From assembly GCA_017948555.1 (NCBI GenBank), contig JAFMYY010000013.1:62344-126343 (forward strand): 64,000 nucleotides of DNA, read 5' to 3'. Source of the stretch: Cesiribacteraceae bacterium YIM B00369. Lineage in GTDB: Bacteria > Bacteroidota > Bacteroidia > Cytophagales > Cyclobacteriaceae. The notes under the pieces are model-generated. The model was not told the DNA's origin, did not search any database, and worked only from the letters and a program-made list of their open reading frames with translations. This document shows, piece after piece, positions 35,324 to 44,981 of the stretch. How positions within the stretch are numbered: the stretch's first letter is position 1; the number at the start of each line of letters is the position of its first letter. The translations under genes were made by a program, and so were the position numbers.

Positions 35324-36376
35324 GTGGATAACAGGAAAAAGAATCTTATCTATTCAGCAATTCTGATTATTTTTTTTGTGGCTGTATGGGCCTACAGGCG
35401 ATATGAGGGGCCTGGCAGTGCGGCACAGGAAAAGAAAATTGAATTCGTGGGCAACACAATGGGAACATCTTATTCCGTTAAGTATCTTGACGGGCAGGGC
35501 AGGAATTTCCAGCAGGAGATTGACTCTGTACTTGGCGTTTTTAACCAGTCCCTTTCCACCTACATTCAGGATTCGGAAATAAGCCGGTTTAACCGGGACG
35601 GAATCCTACGTTATGAATTGCCCTATCTTTATCCGGTACTAAAGCGCAGTAAAGAGATATATGAAAAAACAGAAGGTGCTTTCGATCCTACTGTAGGTCC
35701 TTTGGTAAACGCCTGGGGTTTTGGTCCGGAAAACAGCAGGGTGCCTGCAAAAGAGGTGGTGGATTCTCTCCGGCAGCTGGTAAATTACGATAGTGTATAC
35801 TTCGACAGCGTATCGGCCTGTAAAATGATGAAGGGGATGAAGCTTGACTTTAGTGCTATTGCAAAAGGATATGGAGTTGATGTGGTTGCGCAGTACCTGA
35901 TGGCAAGGGAGGTGGAGAATATTTTTGTGGAGATTGGCGGGGAAATTTACTGCCATGGATTAAATGAGCGGGGTGAGCCATGGCGTGTAGGGGTAAATTT
36001 TCCATCTTATGACGAGGGAGAACAGCGGGTGGTACAGGCAGTGGTGCCTCTTTACGACAGGGCAATTGCCACCTCCGGAAATTATAGAAATTATTATGAG
36101 GTGGACGGGAAAAAATATGCCCATACTATAGATCCTGTTTCAGGCTATCCCGTACAGCATTCAGTGCTGAGTGCATCGGTATTTGCTCCGGATTGCATGA
36201 CGGCCGATGCTTATGCCACAGCATTTATGGTGCTGGGACTCGAAAAGGCAATTCTTATCGATGAAAGGGAAAAAGACATAGAAATTTACCTGATTTACAG
36301 CGACGAAAATAAAAAATTAAAAACATACGCATCACCTGGTGTTGCAAATAAAATACAGGTAAGGAAGGTTAACTGA
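35324..36376 (+). CDS. apbE: FAD:protein FMN transferase (ApbE)
   Basis: 350 residues from a GTG start. A membrane anchor (about 7-24, LIYSAILIIFFVAVWAY) places the enzyme on the periplasmic face. ApbE landmarks are FVGNTMGTSYSVKYL, GAFDPTVGPLVNAWGFGP, DFSAIAKGYGVD, ATSGNYRNYYEVDGKKYAHTIDP (in part) and CMTADAYATAFMVLG. The enzyme attaches FMN covalently to proteins such as the Na+-pumping NADH:quinone reductase, using FAD and Mg2+. No target protein gene is in the window. It heads a short plus-strand run with the methyltransferase and ZIP genes. Confidence 0.96.
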   Translation: MDNRKKNLIYSAILIIFFVAVWAYRRYEGPGSAAQEKKIEFVGNTMGTSYSVKYLDGQGRNFQQEIDSVLGVFNQSLSTYIQDSEISRFNRDGILRYELPYLYPVLKRSKEIYEKTEGAFDPTVGPLVNAWGFGPENSRVPAKEVVDSLRQLVNYDSVYFDSVSACKMMKGMKLDFSAIAKGYGVDVVAQYLMAREVENIFVEIGGEIYCHGLNERGEPWRVGVNFPSYDEGEQRVVQAVVPLYDRAIATSGNYRNYYEVDGKKYAHTIDPVSGYPVQHSVLSASVFAPDCMTADAYATAFMVLGLEKAILIDEREKDIEIYLIYSDENKKLKTYASPGVANKIQVRKVN

Positions 36377-36466
36377 TGTTGAAACAAACTGTAGCAATAC
36401 TTCCTTTTATTTCAGTTACACACCTGTTTTTGCAGGATTTATTTGTTTCCTGTTAATACGATATTT

Positions 36467-37222
36467 ATGGAGGTTAAAGAGTGGTTCGGGGAGTGGTTTG
36501 ACTCTCCTTATTATCATGTACTGTACAAGCATCGGGACCATGAAGAGGCCGAGCATTTTATTGAAAACCTTATCCGGTATTTTCGCTTTTCCGGGCCGGA
36601 TAAAATCCTTGACCTTGCCTGTGGCAAAGGCAGGCATTCTATTTACCTGAACAGCAGAGGCTTTAATGTGGTAGGGGTGGACCTGAGTGCTCAAAGCATA
36701 GAGCATGCAAGGCAATACCAGAACGAAAAGCTACAATTTTTTGTGCATGATATGCGCGAAACTTTCAGGTTCAACGAATTTGATTATATCCTGAATCTGT
36801 TTACTTCTTTTGGCTATTTCGATACCGAAGAAGAGAATATGGAAGCGGTTTGTGCGGCAGCCAAAGCATTAAAAGAAGAAGGCCGGATGCTGATCGATTT
36901 TCTGAACCCGTATAAAGTGGTTCATCAGCTGGTTCCGGAAGAGGTAAAAGTTGTGGAAGGTATTGAATTCCATATTACCAAACATCTGAGTTCTGATAAT
37001 TATATAGTTAAGGATATCCGCTTTTCCGATAATGGAAAAGAGTGGCATTTTCAGGAAAGGGTAAAGGCGATCCGCAGAAAACGTTTTTTGGAGTATTTTG
37101 ACAAAGCAGGCCTGGAGCTGGTGGAGACCTTTGGTGATTATGAACTGAGCCCTTACAAAAAGGACGAATCGGACAGGATGATATTTGTCCTGCAGAATAA
37201 ACCTGAAAATGCCCGATGCTGA
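36467..37222 (+). CDS. Class I SAM-dependent methyltransferase
   Basis: 251 residues from ATG 36467; a TTG at 36443 would add eight residues but the MEVKEWFGEWFDSPYYHVLY start looks right. SAM-binding motif I is ILDLACGKGRHSIYL, followed by VVGVDLSAQSIEHAR (acidic end of beta 2) and FDYILNLFTSFGYF. This is a Rossmann-fold methyltransferase; the substrate is unknown. Its stop overlaps the ZIP start by seven bases, so the two are coupled. It lies about 90 bases after apbE. Confidence 0.93.
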   Translation: MEVKEWFGEWFDSPYYHVLYKHRDHEEAEHFIENLIRYFRFSGPDKILDLACGKGRHSIYLNSRGFNVVGVDLSAQSIEHARQYQNEKLQFFVHDMRETFRFNEFDYILNLFTSFGYFDTEEENMEAVCAAAKALKEEGRMLIDFLNPYKVVHQLVPEEVKVVEGIEFHITKHLSSDNYIVKDIRFSDNGKEWHFQERVKAIRRKRFLEYFDKAGLELVETFGDYELSPYKKDESDRMIFVLQNKPENARC

Positions 37223-37968
37223 TTTATGCACTTATTTTATTTGTAAGTGCTCTTGCAGGAGGCTTACTGGTACTTAAAATCCGGAACATAAAAGAGCGGA
37301 CCTTTAAGCTTTTGCTGGTTTTTGCCGGGTCGTATCTTTTTTCTATAACCATTATACATCTTCTGCCCGAAATTATGGGAGGAAGGGAGCGCCCTGAGAG
37401 GATTGGTTTGTATGTACTGGCCGGCTTTTTTCTGCAGCTTTTCCTTGAATATTTTACCTCGGGGGTGGAGCATGGGCATCTTCATGGCCTTGAACAGGAG
37501 AAAAAGCACTCACACAGCCACCATTTTACGCCTTTGACCTTACTGGTTGCTCTTTGCATTCATGCCCTTATGGATGGGGCCTTGCTGGTGCACCCTTCTG
37601 AAGCAGGCCATTCTCATGACAGCGATGCTTTGCTTGCCGGAGTGGTGCTACACAAAATGCCGGCTGCTTTTGCGCTTATGTCGGTGCTTACGCACCAGTT
37701 TAAAAGCCTGAAAAAAGCAATGGGAATGTTGCTTATTTTTGCAGTAGCAAGTCCTGTGGGCTTATATTTAAGCGAATATATTCTTACTCATGAAGGCGGC
37801 TGGAACTCTTTTACCGATATTATTTATCCGTTAGTTGCGGGTAGTTTTTTACATATTTCTGCTACTATATTTATAGAGAATAGCCCTGAACATAATTTTA
37901 ATCTTCATAAGCTTATTTCAAGCCTTACAGGGGCTTTGCTGGCAGTAATAGCCGAATTGATGGCCTGA
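37216..37968 (+). CDS. ZIP family divalent metal transporter
   Basis: 250 residues with about eight membrane segments. Histidine-rich loops are conspicuous: GVEHGHLHGLEQEKKHSHSHH and HPSEAGHSHDSDA. The metal-binding helices are visible as ALCIHALMDGALL and GVVLHKMPAAFALMSVL, the ZIP helix IV and V pattern. It probably moves zinc or another divalent metal into the cytoplasm; direction and metal are inferred from the family. It overlaps the methyltransferase gene and ends before an intrinsic terminator. Confidence 0.93.
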   Translation: MLIYALILFVSALAGGLLVLKIRNIKERTFKLLLVFAGSYLFSITIIHLLPEIMGGRERPERIGLYVLAGFFLQLFLEYFTSGVEHGHLHGLEQEKKHSHSHHFTPLTLLVALCIHALMDGALLVHPSEAGHSHDSDALLAGVVLHKMPAAFALMSVLTHQFKSLKKAMGMLLIFAVASPVGLYLSEYILTHEGGWNSFTDIIYPLVAGSFLHISATIFIENSPEHNFNLHKLISSLTGALLAVIAELMA

Positions 37969-37999
37969 AACAAACATATAGAAATAAGGTTTATTAATA

Positions 38000-38036
38000 A
38001 CCTGCAGAAGGTATGTGCAGGTATTTTTTATTTTTT
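38000..38036 (+). terminator. Intrinsic terminator after the ZIP gene
   Basis: ACCTGCA (38000-38006) and TGCAGGT (38016-38022) form a perfect seven-base stem, followed by a T-rich tract. It closes the apbE-methyltransferase-ZIP run, 32 bases past the ZIP stop codon. Confidence 0.85.
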
Positions 38037-38118
38037 GAAATTTTTTAGTAAAATGGTGGCGAAATGCGGAACAATGCATTTCCCTTTTTTTTCGCTTACA
38101 ATAAAAAGAATTTTTATC

Positions 38119-40014
38119 ATGACCAATCGCATTCAGTCTTTTGAAGAATATCAGAAGGAATATGAGAAAAGTATAAATGAACCCGAAGCTTTTTGGGCTT
38201 CGAAAGCTAAACAGTTTACCTGGCGGAAGGAATGGGATAAAGTGCTGGAGTGGAATTTTGATGAGCCAAAGGTTGAATGGTTTAAAGGTGGGAAGTTAAA
38301 TATTACTGAGAATTGCCTCGACAGGCACCTGGCAGAAAGAGGAGATAAGCCTGCTATTATATGGGAGCCTAATGATGCTGAAGCAGATGCCCGAACGTAT
38401 TCGTATAAGGAGCTTCATAGCGAGGTGTGCACCATGGCAAATGTTTTGCGGAATCAGGGGGTAAAGAAAGGCGACAGGGTATGTATTTATATGCCAATGA
38501 TTCCGGAGCTTGCTTTTGCCGTTCTTGCCTGCGCGCGCATAGGAGCCATTCACTCTGTTGTTTTTGGTGGTTTTTCAGCAAACGCCATAGCCGACAGGAT
38601 TAACGATGCCGCCTGTAGTTTTGTAATAACCTCCGACGGAATGTACAGGGGAGATAAGCACCTGGCGGTAAAAGAGACTGTTGATGAAGCCCTGAAAAAG
38701 TGTAATACTGTTGATAAAGTGCTGGTGGTGAAATACACAGACCGGAAAGTGGATATGGTGGCGGCACGTGATTTCTGGTACCATGATGCCGTAGCATCGG
38801 CCAGTCAGGATTGCCAGCCGGAGGTAATGGATGCGGAAGATATACTATTCATCCTCTACACAAGTGGATCTACCGGGAAACCTAAAGGTGTGGTACACAC
38901 CACCGGGGGCTATATGGTATATTCTGAATATACTTTCCGGAATGTATTCCAGTACGAAGAAGAGGATATTTACTGGTGTACTGCCGACATTGGCTGGATA
39001 ACCGGCCACAGTTATATTATTTATGGCCCGTTGCTTGCCGGAGCCACAACCATTATGTTCGAGGGTGTTCCTACCTGGCCCGATCCGGGGCGTTTCTGGC
39101 AAATTGTGGAACGCCATAAGGTTAATATCTTTTATACAGCTCCTACGGCTATCCGCGCCCTCATGACCCGTAAGCTGGACTTTGTAACTAAGCATGACCT
39201 TAGCTCTCTGAAAGTGCTGGGGAGTGTGGGAGAGCCCATTAACGAAGAGGCATGGAACTGGTACCGGAATAATATAGGTAAGAATGAATTGCCTATAGTA
39301 GACACCTGGTGGCAGACAGAAACCGGAGGTATTATGATTTCGCCTTTAGCAAACCACTCTCCTATGAAGCCGGGCTTTGCCACTTATCCTTTGCCGGGCG
39401 TACAGCCTGTTTTACTCGACGGAGATGGTAACGAAATTGAGGAGAATGGTGTTGAAGGTTACCTGGCAGTAAAATTCCCATGGCCCGGAATGCTCCGGAC
39501 CACCTATGGCGACCATGAGCGTTGTCGCAGAACCTATTTCGAAACCTACAAAGGATACTATTTTACCGGCGACGGTGCCCGCCGCGATCCGCAGGGGCTG
39601 TACAGAGTGATAGGAAGAGTGGATGATGTAATTAATGTTTCCGGTCACCGCTTTGGTACTGCCGAAATTGAAAATGCCATTGATGAGCATCCGCATGTAG
39701 TGGAAGCTGCTGTGGTTGGCTTTCCGCACGATATAAAAGGGCAGGGTATTTACGCTTATGTAATCTGTTCCGAAGATTGTATGGACGAAGCTCAGTTGAT
39801 TAAGGAAATTGACCAGGAAGTGGTGAAGCACATAGGAAAAGTGGCAAGGCCGGATAAAATCCAGATTGTGGATGACCTGCCAAAAACACGTTCCGGGAAA
39901 ATAATGCGCCGGATTTTACGGAAGGTAGCAGAAGGAGATACCAGTAACCTGGGAGATATTACTACTCTGCTGAACCCGGAGGCTGTGCAGGAAATTATTG
40001 ACGGCAGAAAATAA
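38119..40014 (+). CDS. acs: Acetyl-CoA synthetase (AMP-forming)
   Basis: 631 residues from ATG 38119. A TTG at 38035 in the same frame would add 28 residues that fit no family pattern, so the later start is used. The adenylate-forming signatures are YTSGSTGKPKGVVH, DTWWQTETGGIMISPL, YFTGDGARRD and, at the C terminus, TRSGKIMRRILRK, whose lysine is the usual acetylation site. The cytosolic enzyme activates acetate with ATP and CoA. It stands alone, bracketed by a terminator on each side. Confidence 0.97.
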   Translation: MTNRIQSFEEYQKEYEKSINEPEAFWASKAKQFTWRKEWDKVLEWNFDEPKVEWFKGGKLNITENCLDRHLAERGDKPAIIWEPNDAEADARTYSYKELHSEVCTMANVLRNQGVKKGDRVCIYMPMIPELAFAVLACARIGAIHSVVFGGFSANAIADRINDAACSFVITSDGMYRGDKHLAVKETVDEALKKCNTVDKVLVVKYTDRKVDMVAARDFWYHDAVASASQDCQPEVMDAEDILFILYTSGSTGKPKGVVHTTGGYMVYSEYTFRNVFQYEEEDIYWCTADIGWITGHSYIIYGPLLAGATTIMFEGVPTWPDPGRFWQIVERHKVNIFYTAPTAIRALMTRKLDFVTKHDLSSLKVLGSVGEPINEEAWNWYRNNIGKNELPIVDTWWQTETGGIMISPLANHSPMKPGFATYPLPGVQPVLLDGDGNEIEENGVEGYLAVKFPWPGMLRTTYGDHERCRRTYFETYKGYYFTGDGARRDPQGLYRVIGRVDDVINVSGHRFGTAEIENAIDEHPHVVEAAVVGFPHDIKGQGIYAYVICSEDCMDEAQLIKEIDQEVVKHIGKVARPDKIQIVDDLPKTRSGKIMRRILRKVAEGDTSNLGDITTLLNPEAVQEIIDGRK

Positions 40015-40035
40015 GCCGGTAAAAAGAAATTGAAG

Positions 40036-40079
40036 AAGGGAGGGCAGGACCGGAGTTTCCGGCAGGCTCTCCCTTTTTT
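40036..40079 (+). terminator. Intrinsic terminator after acs
   Basis: AAGGGAG (40036-40042) pairs with CTCCCTT (40069-40075), with an inner CCGG/CCGG stem, followed by TTTTTTG. The kinase gene converging from the other side ends at 40082. Confidence 0.85.
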
Positions 40080-40081
40080 GT

Positions 40082-40900
40082 TTAAATGCTATTGGGCAAA
40101 GTCAGCGTAAATGTAGTGCCTTCATTGGGCGACGATACAAAGGAAAGATCTCCGCCTAATTTTTTGCAGGTTTCCCTGGTAATATAAAGGCCAAGACCAT
40201 TGCCGCTGGATCTTGCATTTCCTCTGAAGAACATATCAAATACTTTAGAATGATGTTCTTCTTCAATACCCTGCCCGTTATCCTCCACCCGAATAACCGC
40301 TTCCTTTTCATTGCTGGTTGCCGAAAGCCGTATAAATGGTTTTTCCTGCTCAAGCCGGTGGTATTGTATGGAGTTACTTAACAGATTGGTGAGGATAATT
40401 TTTAACTTTGGTTTATCCGTATTAAAAGGATGCTGTTCGTGGTACTCCTGTATAAAATCAATTTCAAATGCACCCGGCAGGTAACGCAGGCTGCTGGCGA
40501 TTTCATCGGCAAGGCTTTTAAAATCCACAGGTTCCGGAAAGTTTTCAAGCCTGTTGGTTTGTGAGTAACTGATAAGGTTATGAATAAAGCGGTCCATTCT
40601 TACAATGCTGTTCCGCATGAGTGCCAGGTATTGATGAATGGCATCCAGGTTATCTTCCGGTTCTGCCAGGTTCAGGAGCCCCAGAATAGAAGCAATGGGG
40701 GCCCGCAAATCATGCGAAACGCTGTACACGAACTGGTCCAGCTCTTTATTGGTTTTTGTCAGCTCTTCTTTTAGCTCATCCTTTTCCCGGTAAGTGGAGC
40801 TGACTTTTTCCAGTAAAGGAAGTAAATCATTTACTTTTTCCTGACTTATTTGGAGGGAGGCCAGCTGTTCTGAAAGTAATGGGTGAAATGGAGTTTGCAT
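40082..40900 (-). CDS. Soluble histidine kinase without sensor domain
   Basis: 272 residues, no membrane segment and no PAS domain. An N-terminal coiled coil (about 15-55) leads to the HisKA H-box, where His63 lies in YSVSHDLRAPIASILGLLNL. The HATPase domain shows the N box LLSNSIQYHR, the G1 box EDNGQGIE and the G2 box SSGNGLGLYITR. With no input domain of its own, it likely takes its signal through a partner or by dimerising with another kinase. It converges on acs and stands alone. A perfect -7 box is about 100 bases upstream. Confidence 0.93.
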   Translation of the reverse strand: MQTPFHPLLSEQLASLQISQEKVNDLLPLLEKVSSTYREKDELKEELTKTNKELDQFVYSVSHDLRAPIASILGLLNLAEPEDNLDAIHQYLALMRNSIVRMDRFIHNLISYSQTNRLENFPEPVDFKSLADEIASSLRYLPGAFEIDFIQEYHEQHPFNTDKPKLKIILTNLLSNSIQYHRLEQEKPFIRLSATSNEKEAVIRVEDNGQGIEEEHHSKVFDMFFRGNARSSGNGLGLYITRETCKKLGGDLSFVSSPNEGTTFTLTLPNSI

Positions 40901-40999
40901 ATTTTAGTAGGCCTTTTCCGGGGAGTGGGTAATTTTAAATTGCTTCCGGCGGGTCTTTTTCTTTCATGGAAGGCTTATATTCACAGCCGGAATTTTTAT

Positions 41000-41007
41000 G
41001 CAAATAT
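41000..41007 (-). promoter_or_regulatory. Candidate -7 box for the soluble histidine kinase
   Basis: On the minus strand TATATTTG (41007-41000), perfect match to TAnnTTTG, 100 bases before the start codon. No TTG at the expected distance; chance occurrence is possible. Confidence 0.35.
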
Positions 41008-41081
41008 AGCAATCGGCAGGAAAGCCCTTATGCCCTGGAAACGAATGTTTTAAATTTGGAGAGGATTCAGTGCCTCCGGTC

Positions 41082-41510
41082 TTATTGAAGTTCACCGTAA
41101 TTTTCGTAATAGGTAATATTTAATAATTGTAATTCAGCAGAAGGAGTATTTTGAAGAATTTTCTTCCGGGCATTATGCACGCTCTGCCGGAAAGGCTCAT
41201 CTTTTGGAAGTATTTTTCCGTGCATTGATACTCCCTGTTTATTGTACAGCCTTGCCTTCCATTCAGTATAATACCATTCCATGGAAGGCTGGTGGAATAT
41301 GGTAAGGCTGCGTTTATCAAATATTACCTGCCTGAGTTGATGTTTTTCCACTGCTTCGTAAACTTTTTCAAAGGTTGCCTTAAATTGTTCCATAGGAATA
41401 AAGTTTACCATTGTTACCACCAGGGCAATGGCCGATGCAGGATTATAGTAAATAGTGGCCACTGGCAGGCTTTGAAACAATATAAAACCTTGTGGAACGG
41501 GCTCTCTCAT
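41082..41510 (-). CDS. Hypothetical protein, possibly STAS-like
   Basis: 142 residues, cytoplasmic, no signal peptide. The pattern of strand and helix (ALVVTMVNFIPMEQFKATFEKVYEAVEKHQLRQVIFDKRSL) resembles the STAS/SpoIIAA-like fold found in small Bacteroidota proteins, where the helix after the first strands carries the partner-binding surface. This is a fold-level impression only. The C-terminal LLNITYYENYGELQ gives no further clue. The gene stands alone between the soluble kinase and the M1 peptidase on the same strand. A role in signalling would be a guess. Confidence 0.75.
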   Translation of the reverse strand: MREPVPQGFILFQSLPVATIYYNPASAIALVVTMVNFIPMEQFKATFEKVYEAVEKHQLRQVIFDKRSLTIFHQPSMEWYYTEWKARLYNKQGVSMHGKILPKDEPFRQSVHNARKKILQNTPSAELQLLNITYYENYGELQ

Positions 41511-41620
41511 GGAGTATTTTTTTCTGTTATTGTCCGGTGCTTTAAAAGCTGTTTAAACTTCCGAAGCATAAATTAGATAAAACATTTTACAAAAATAAAG
41601 TTTTTGGAAGTTACTATACC

Positions 41621-41657
41621 TAAAAAAAGGTGCTTCTTTTTTAGAAAAAGCACCTTT
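41621..41657 (-). terminator. Intrinsic terminator after the M1 peptidase gene
   Basis: AAAGGTGCTT (41626-41635) and AAGCACCTTT (41648-41657) form a perfect ten-base stem, and on the minus strand it is extended by a T-run. It lies 22 bases past the M1 peptidase stop. The stem core resembles that of the Nfu terminator. Confidence 0.88.
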
Positions 41658-41679
41658 CATTATTATTAAATTTCTCTAT

Positions 41680-43548
41680 TTATTGGGCGGCAGTATCTCC
41701 ACTGTAGCTGGTGGAGGCACTTTTTGGCCACACATTATTCTCCCGTTCCACATCAGCCATGCGCAGGCTCGGGTCAATTTCTATTCTTTCCACCTCGCTT
41801 ATGTTCCGGTTTATAGTTAAGCGGTACTCCGGGTATACCCATGGCCAGTCCTTTTTTACAGTTCTCTTCATACCCAAAGTTTCCTCTTTTTCGCCCCGCA
41901 TTAACTGTAGCGGAATATAAAAAAGTTCCCGGCTTCCATCGGTATAGGTTACTACCAGGTCTACAGGCATGGGCAGCTCCCCGATACGCCGAAGGTTAAC
42001 CTCAGTAGCTTTTTCATTACCCGATACGCCTTCAATAGCATAGTCTATCGAGTTAGTAGTACCAATCCACTGAAGGAACAGCCAGTCCAGTTCCAGGCCT
42101 GAGGCTTTTTCCATTTCTCTTTTAAAATCGGTAGGGTTAGGGTGTTTAAATTTCCAGTTATTATAATAGCGGCGCATGCCCTTCATAAATACTTCCTCAC
42201 CTAATATATAATTCAGCTGACTCAGTAAAACAGCCCCTTTGGTATAGGAGGAGAGGCCGTAAGTACGGTTGCTGATAAAATGATCAGCATGAGTGGTAAG
42301 AGGTTCCTGCTTGCCGGATTTTACCAGGTTAACATAGCCGGCGTAGTTGTTAAGCTGCGGGTTTTCCTGGTTTCGCTCATACAAAATATCCGTTACATAG
42401 TCCTGGGCATAGGTAGTAAAGCCTTCGTCCATCCAGGCATATAACGATTCGTTAGTAGCCAATACATGCTGAAACCAGCTGTGGATTGCTTCATGCACCG
42501 TTACTCCTACAAGGCTGCCAAGGCTTCGCTCACCTGTAATCATGGTGGCCATGGCATACTCCATGCCTCCGTCGCCTCCCTGTATTACTGAATACTGCTT
42601 GTAGGGATACTCACCAAATTCCCGGTTCATTATCTGGAATGTTTTAACAGTTGCAGGCTGAAGCTGCTTCCAGTTATTGGTGGTTTTTTCGCCTGGCTGG
42701 TACAGGAAATGAAGCAGAGGTCCATTTGGTACCTGCATGGTTTCATGTACATAGTCAGGATCAGCCGCCCAGGCAAAATCATGTACATTGGGCGCAATAA
42801 AATGCCAGGTTAATTTATTTCCTTTAGGGCGTTTAACGGCTTTGGAAGCATTTTCATATCCATGGCCTATTTCCTGTGGGTTTTGCAGGTAACCGGAGCC
42901 ACCAAGTACATAAGAGGAGTCGATGGTGATTTTTACATCATAATCGCCCCAAACGCCATGGAATTCGCGCCCCACATAAGGGTTTGAATGCCAGCCTTCG
43001 TAATCATATTCAGCAATTTTAGGGTACCATTGCGTCATGGTATATCGTATTCCTTCCTGGCTGTCGCGGCCGGTGCGGCGCACCTGCAGGGGAACCTGTG
43101 CATCAAACTCCATTTCAAAAGTAGCTTTTTTTCCCGGCAGGACCGGTTTATTCAGTTCCACTTCCAGTATGGTTTCAGCAACCTCAAAATTTACAGACTT
43201 CCCGTCCTGTTTTAAGGAACGGATGTTCTGGTAGCCGGTCTCATTTTCTTTCAGTTCAAATATCCGGTCGCGTACGCGGGGATCAGGATCTGTAATTGTG
43301 CGCGAACGCACATCCATCATGCTGCCAGGCTGAAAAGCATTAAGGTAAAGGTGGTAAAACACTTTTTTTAAAGTGTCGGGAGAATTATTGTGGTATACCA
43401 GCTTTTGAGTACCATTAAAGCGGTTGGTGTTTACATCCATCTCAACATTCATAGTATACTCCACACGCTGTTGCCAGCGGTTTACCTGAGCATAAAGGGG
43501 TTGTGTGCTTAGCCATAACAGGCTTATCCAGAATATCTTCTTGATCAT
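41680..43548 (-). CDS. M1 family zinc metallopeptidase
   Basis: 622 residues. A signal peptide (about 1-20, ending LYAQ) exports it to the periplasm or the cell surface. The M1 landmarks are GGDGGMEYAMATMI (substrate-binding exopeptidase motif), the zinc site VTVHEAIHSWFQH and the third ligand in YAWMDEGFTTYAQDY. The beta-sandwich N-terminal domain precedes the catalytic one. The C-terminal part is shorter than in the large aminopeptidase N enzymes, so it probably cleaves peptides to amino acids as a nutrient or turnover enzyme. It stands alone with a terminator 22 bases downstream. Confidence 0.95.
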   Translation of the reverse strand: MIKKIFWISLLWLSTQPLYAQVNRWQQRVEYTMNVEMDVNTNRFNGTQKLVYHNNSPDTLKKVFYHLYLNAFQPGSMMDVRSRTITDPDPRVRDRIFELKENETGYQNIRSLKQDGKSVNFEVAETILEVELNKPVLPGKKATFEMEFDAQVPLQVRRTGRDSQEGIRYTMTQWYPKIAEYDYEGWHSNPYVGREFHGVWGDYDVKITIDSSYVLGGSGYLQNPQEIGHGYENASKAVKRPKGNKLTWHFIAPNVHDFAWAADPDYVHETMQVPNGPLLHFLYQPGEKTTNNWKQLQPATVKTFQIMNREFGEYPYKQYSVIQGGDGGMEYAMATMITGERSLGSLVGVTVHEAIHSWFQHVLATNESLYAWMDEGFTTYAQDYVTDILYERNQENPQLNNYAGYVNLVKSGKQEPLTTHADHFISNRTYGLSSYTKGAVLLSQLNYILGEEVFMKGMRRYYNNWKFKHPNPTDFKREMEKASGLELDWLFLQWIGTTNSIDYAIEGVSGNEKATEVNLRRIGELPMPVDLVVTYTDGSRELFYIPLQLMRGEKEETLGMKRTVKKDWPWVYPEYRLTINRNISEVERIEIDPSLRMADVERENNVWPKSASTSYSGDTAAQ

Positions 43549-44022
43549 AGGTTAATATTGTAAAAATAAATTTTCATGTACAGGTTTACAGGCTTTTGCA
43601 TTCGGAGCCATCATTATGCAGGGAAATTCAAGGCCATTTAAAAACGTCAGTGTCCATCCTGCCGGATAAAAAGCTCCCGGTTTCCGGTGCTTTATAATTT
43701 AGCCAAAGATAAGTGCGGAAGGAAAATAAAACTCCGCGACTGATTAACTATAAAGAAAGGAAGAAAATTACAAATATTCCAGCTTTTTCCTGTCAGCAGT
43801 CAGCGGATAGAAAAAGGAAAGCTTTAAGTTAATTATCTGATCCGTTAAACACCCTCAGAGTTCTTATAATGATAACAAAAATAAACAATGCTCCCCCTTA
43901 TTCTTTTATTATACTACACTTTCCATGGCTTATTGGTTCTTCTGTTTTTTGAAGTGAATTCCGGAGCCGGTTAAGTGAGTAAATGAACAAGATACATTAA
44001 CTGATTTACACGTAATTCCTTT
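43549..44022. other. 474-base gap between M1 peptidase and DUF4199 genes
   Basis: No credible gene longer than about 30 codons. A perfect TAnnTTTG box (TATCTTTG, 43711-43704, minus strand) could serve the M1 peptidase gene but lies about 155 bases upstream and lacks a TTG partner. A hydrophobic 28-codon frame on the plus strand at about 43888-43974 is too weak to call. Confidence 0.5.
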
Positions 44023-44529
44023 ATGTTTAAAATAGCACTTAAGTACGGAATACTCATCGTTGTTTTTATCTTTTTATGGGTTTCTCTGGAGTATCTGGCA
44101 GGAGTTCATACAGATTATATTCAGTACCATCCCGTAGCTACTCTTTTATCGCTTGTAATACCTCTTGTGTTCCTGTATTATGCAATGCGTGAGTCGCAGA
44201 AAAAGTATGAGGGTCACTTTAATTATATTGAGTCATTTAAGGTTGGTGTTATGGTTACGTTTATTGTGGCCATTCTCAGCCCTTTGGGCCAGTGGCTTTT
44301 TCATACTCTTGTTTTTCCCGGCTTTTTCGATTCTATGCGGGCATACTCCGAAGCGCAGATGCTCTCAGAGGGAGTGGATGCCGAAGTAGCCCGCAGAGAT
44401 GCTGCCGGAGATTTTAACCTGGCAAGCTACCTGATGCGGACTTTTCTCGGGGCTTTGGTTGCCGGAGTGGTAATGTCGGCTTTGCTTGCACTTTTTGTGA
44501 GAGACAAAGAGCTCCCGAAGGGTGGGTGA
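44023..44529 (+). CDS. DUF4199 membrane protein
   Basis: 168 residues with four membrane segments (about 5-25, 38-54, 75-95, 138-160). The sequence from ALKYGILIVVFIFLWVSLEYL to the YIESFKVGVMVTFIVAILSPL stretch is the DUF4199 pattern, a family confined largely to Bacteroidota. It is an inner-membrane protein of unknown function. It is monocistronic and divergent from the M1 peptidase gene. I see no hint of a partner. Confidence 0.88.
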   Translation: MFKIALKYGILIVVFIFLWVSLEYLAGVHTDYIQYHPVATLLSLVIPLVFLYYAMRESQKKYEGHFNYIESFKVGVMVTFIVAILSPLGQWLFHTLVFPGFFDSMRAYSEAQMLSEGVDAEVARRDAAGDFNLASYLMRTFLGALVAGVVMSALLALFVRDKELPKGG

Positions 44530-44626
44530 AAAATACGGGAAAAGGCCAGCCGGTTATAAAGTGATCAGCAGACCTGCCAGGTGTGGGAAAGTGCTTTTCT
44601 TATACTTATGGAAGAGGCAGTGCTTA

Positions 44627-44836
44627 TTACCTGCCGCCTGAGTTGTTGTTTTTGATAAGGCCTATTCCGGTGGAAAAGAATATAAATCCTAAAATGCCCA
44701 CCACCAGAGCTTCCCACCCTTCCACTGCTAAGCCAAAAAAGGAGCTGGCTCCATCCAATACAATAATTACAGCAAATACAAGAATAGCCGCACCTGCCAG
44801 GGTGAAGAGAGTGCCAAAAATTTGTTTGAGGTCCAT
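44627..44836 (-). CDS. Small two-helix membrane protein
   Basis: 69 residues from ATG 44836. The frame is open further upstream, but the extra part overlaps the next gene and lacks coding character, so the later start is used. Two hydrophobic helices (about 7-28 and 41-62) with a Gly-rich middle, then a short polar tail NNNSGGR. Function unknown; the family is not recognised by name. It follows the lipoprotein gene by about 145 bases on the same strand and may belong to the same transcript. Confidence 0.75.
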   Translation of the reverse strand: MDLKQIFGTLFTLAGAAILVFAVIIVLDGASSFFGLAVEGWEALVVGILGFIFFSTGIGLIKNNNSGGR

Positions 44837-44981
44837 AAAGTTTTGTTTCTTTTGTATAAAAGAAAAGGATGGGGATTTGTTTAAGTTCCGGATAGGTAAA
44901 AGTGCTTCAGGCAAGTCCGGGAAAGACGGATTACCGTGAAAAAGGAAGTAATTAATGCCCTGTTGTGCCTTATAGGAAAGG

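Noticed and set aside
38035-38118. Longer acs start at a TTG
   Set aside because: The first 28 residues do not resemble acetyl-CoA synthetases and overlap the terminator region of the ZIP gene.
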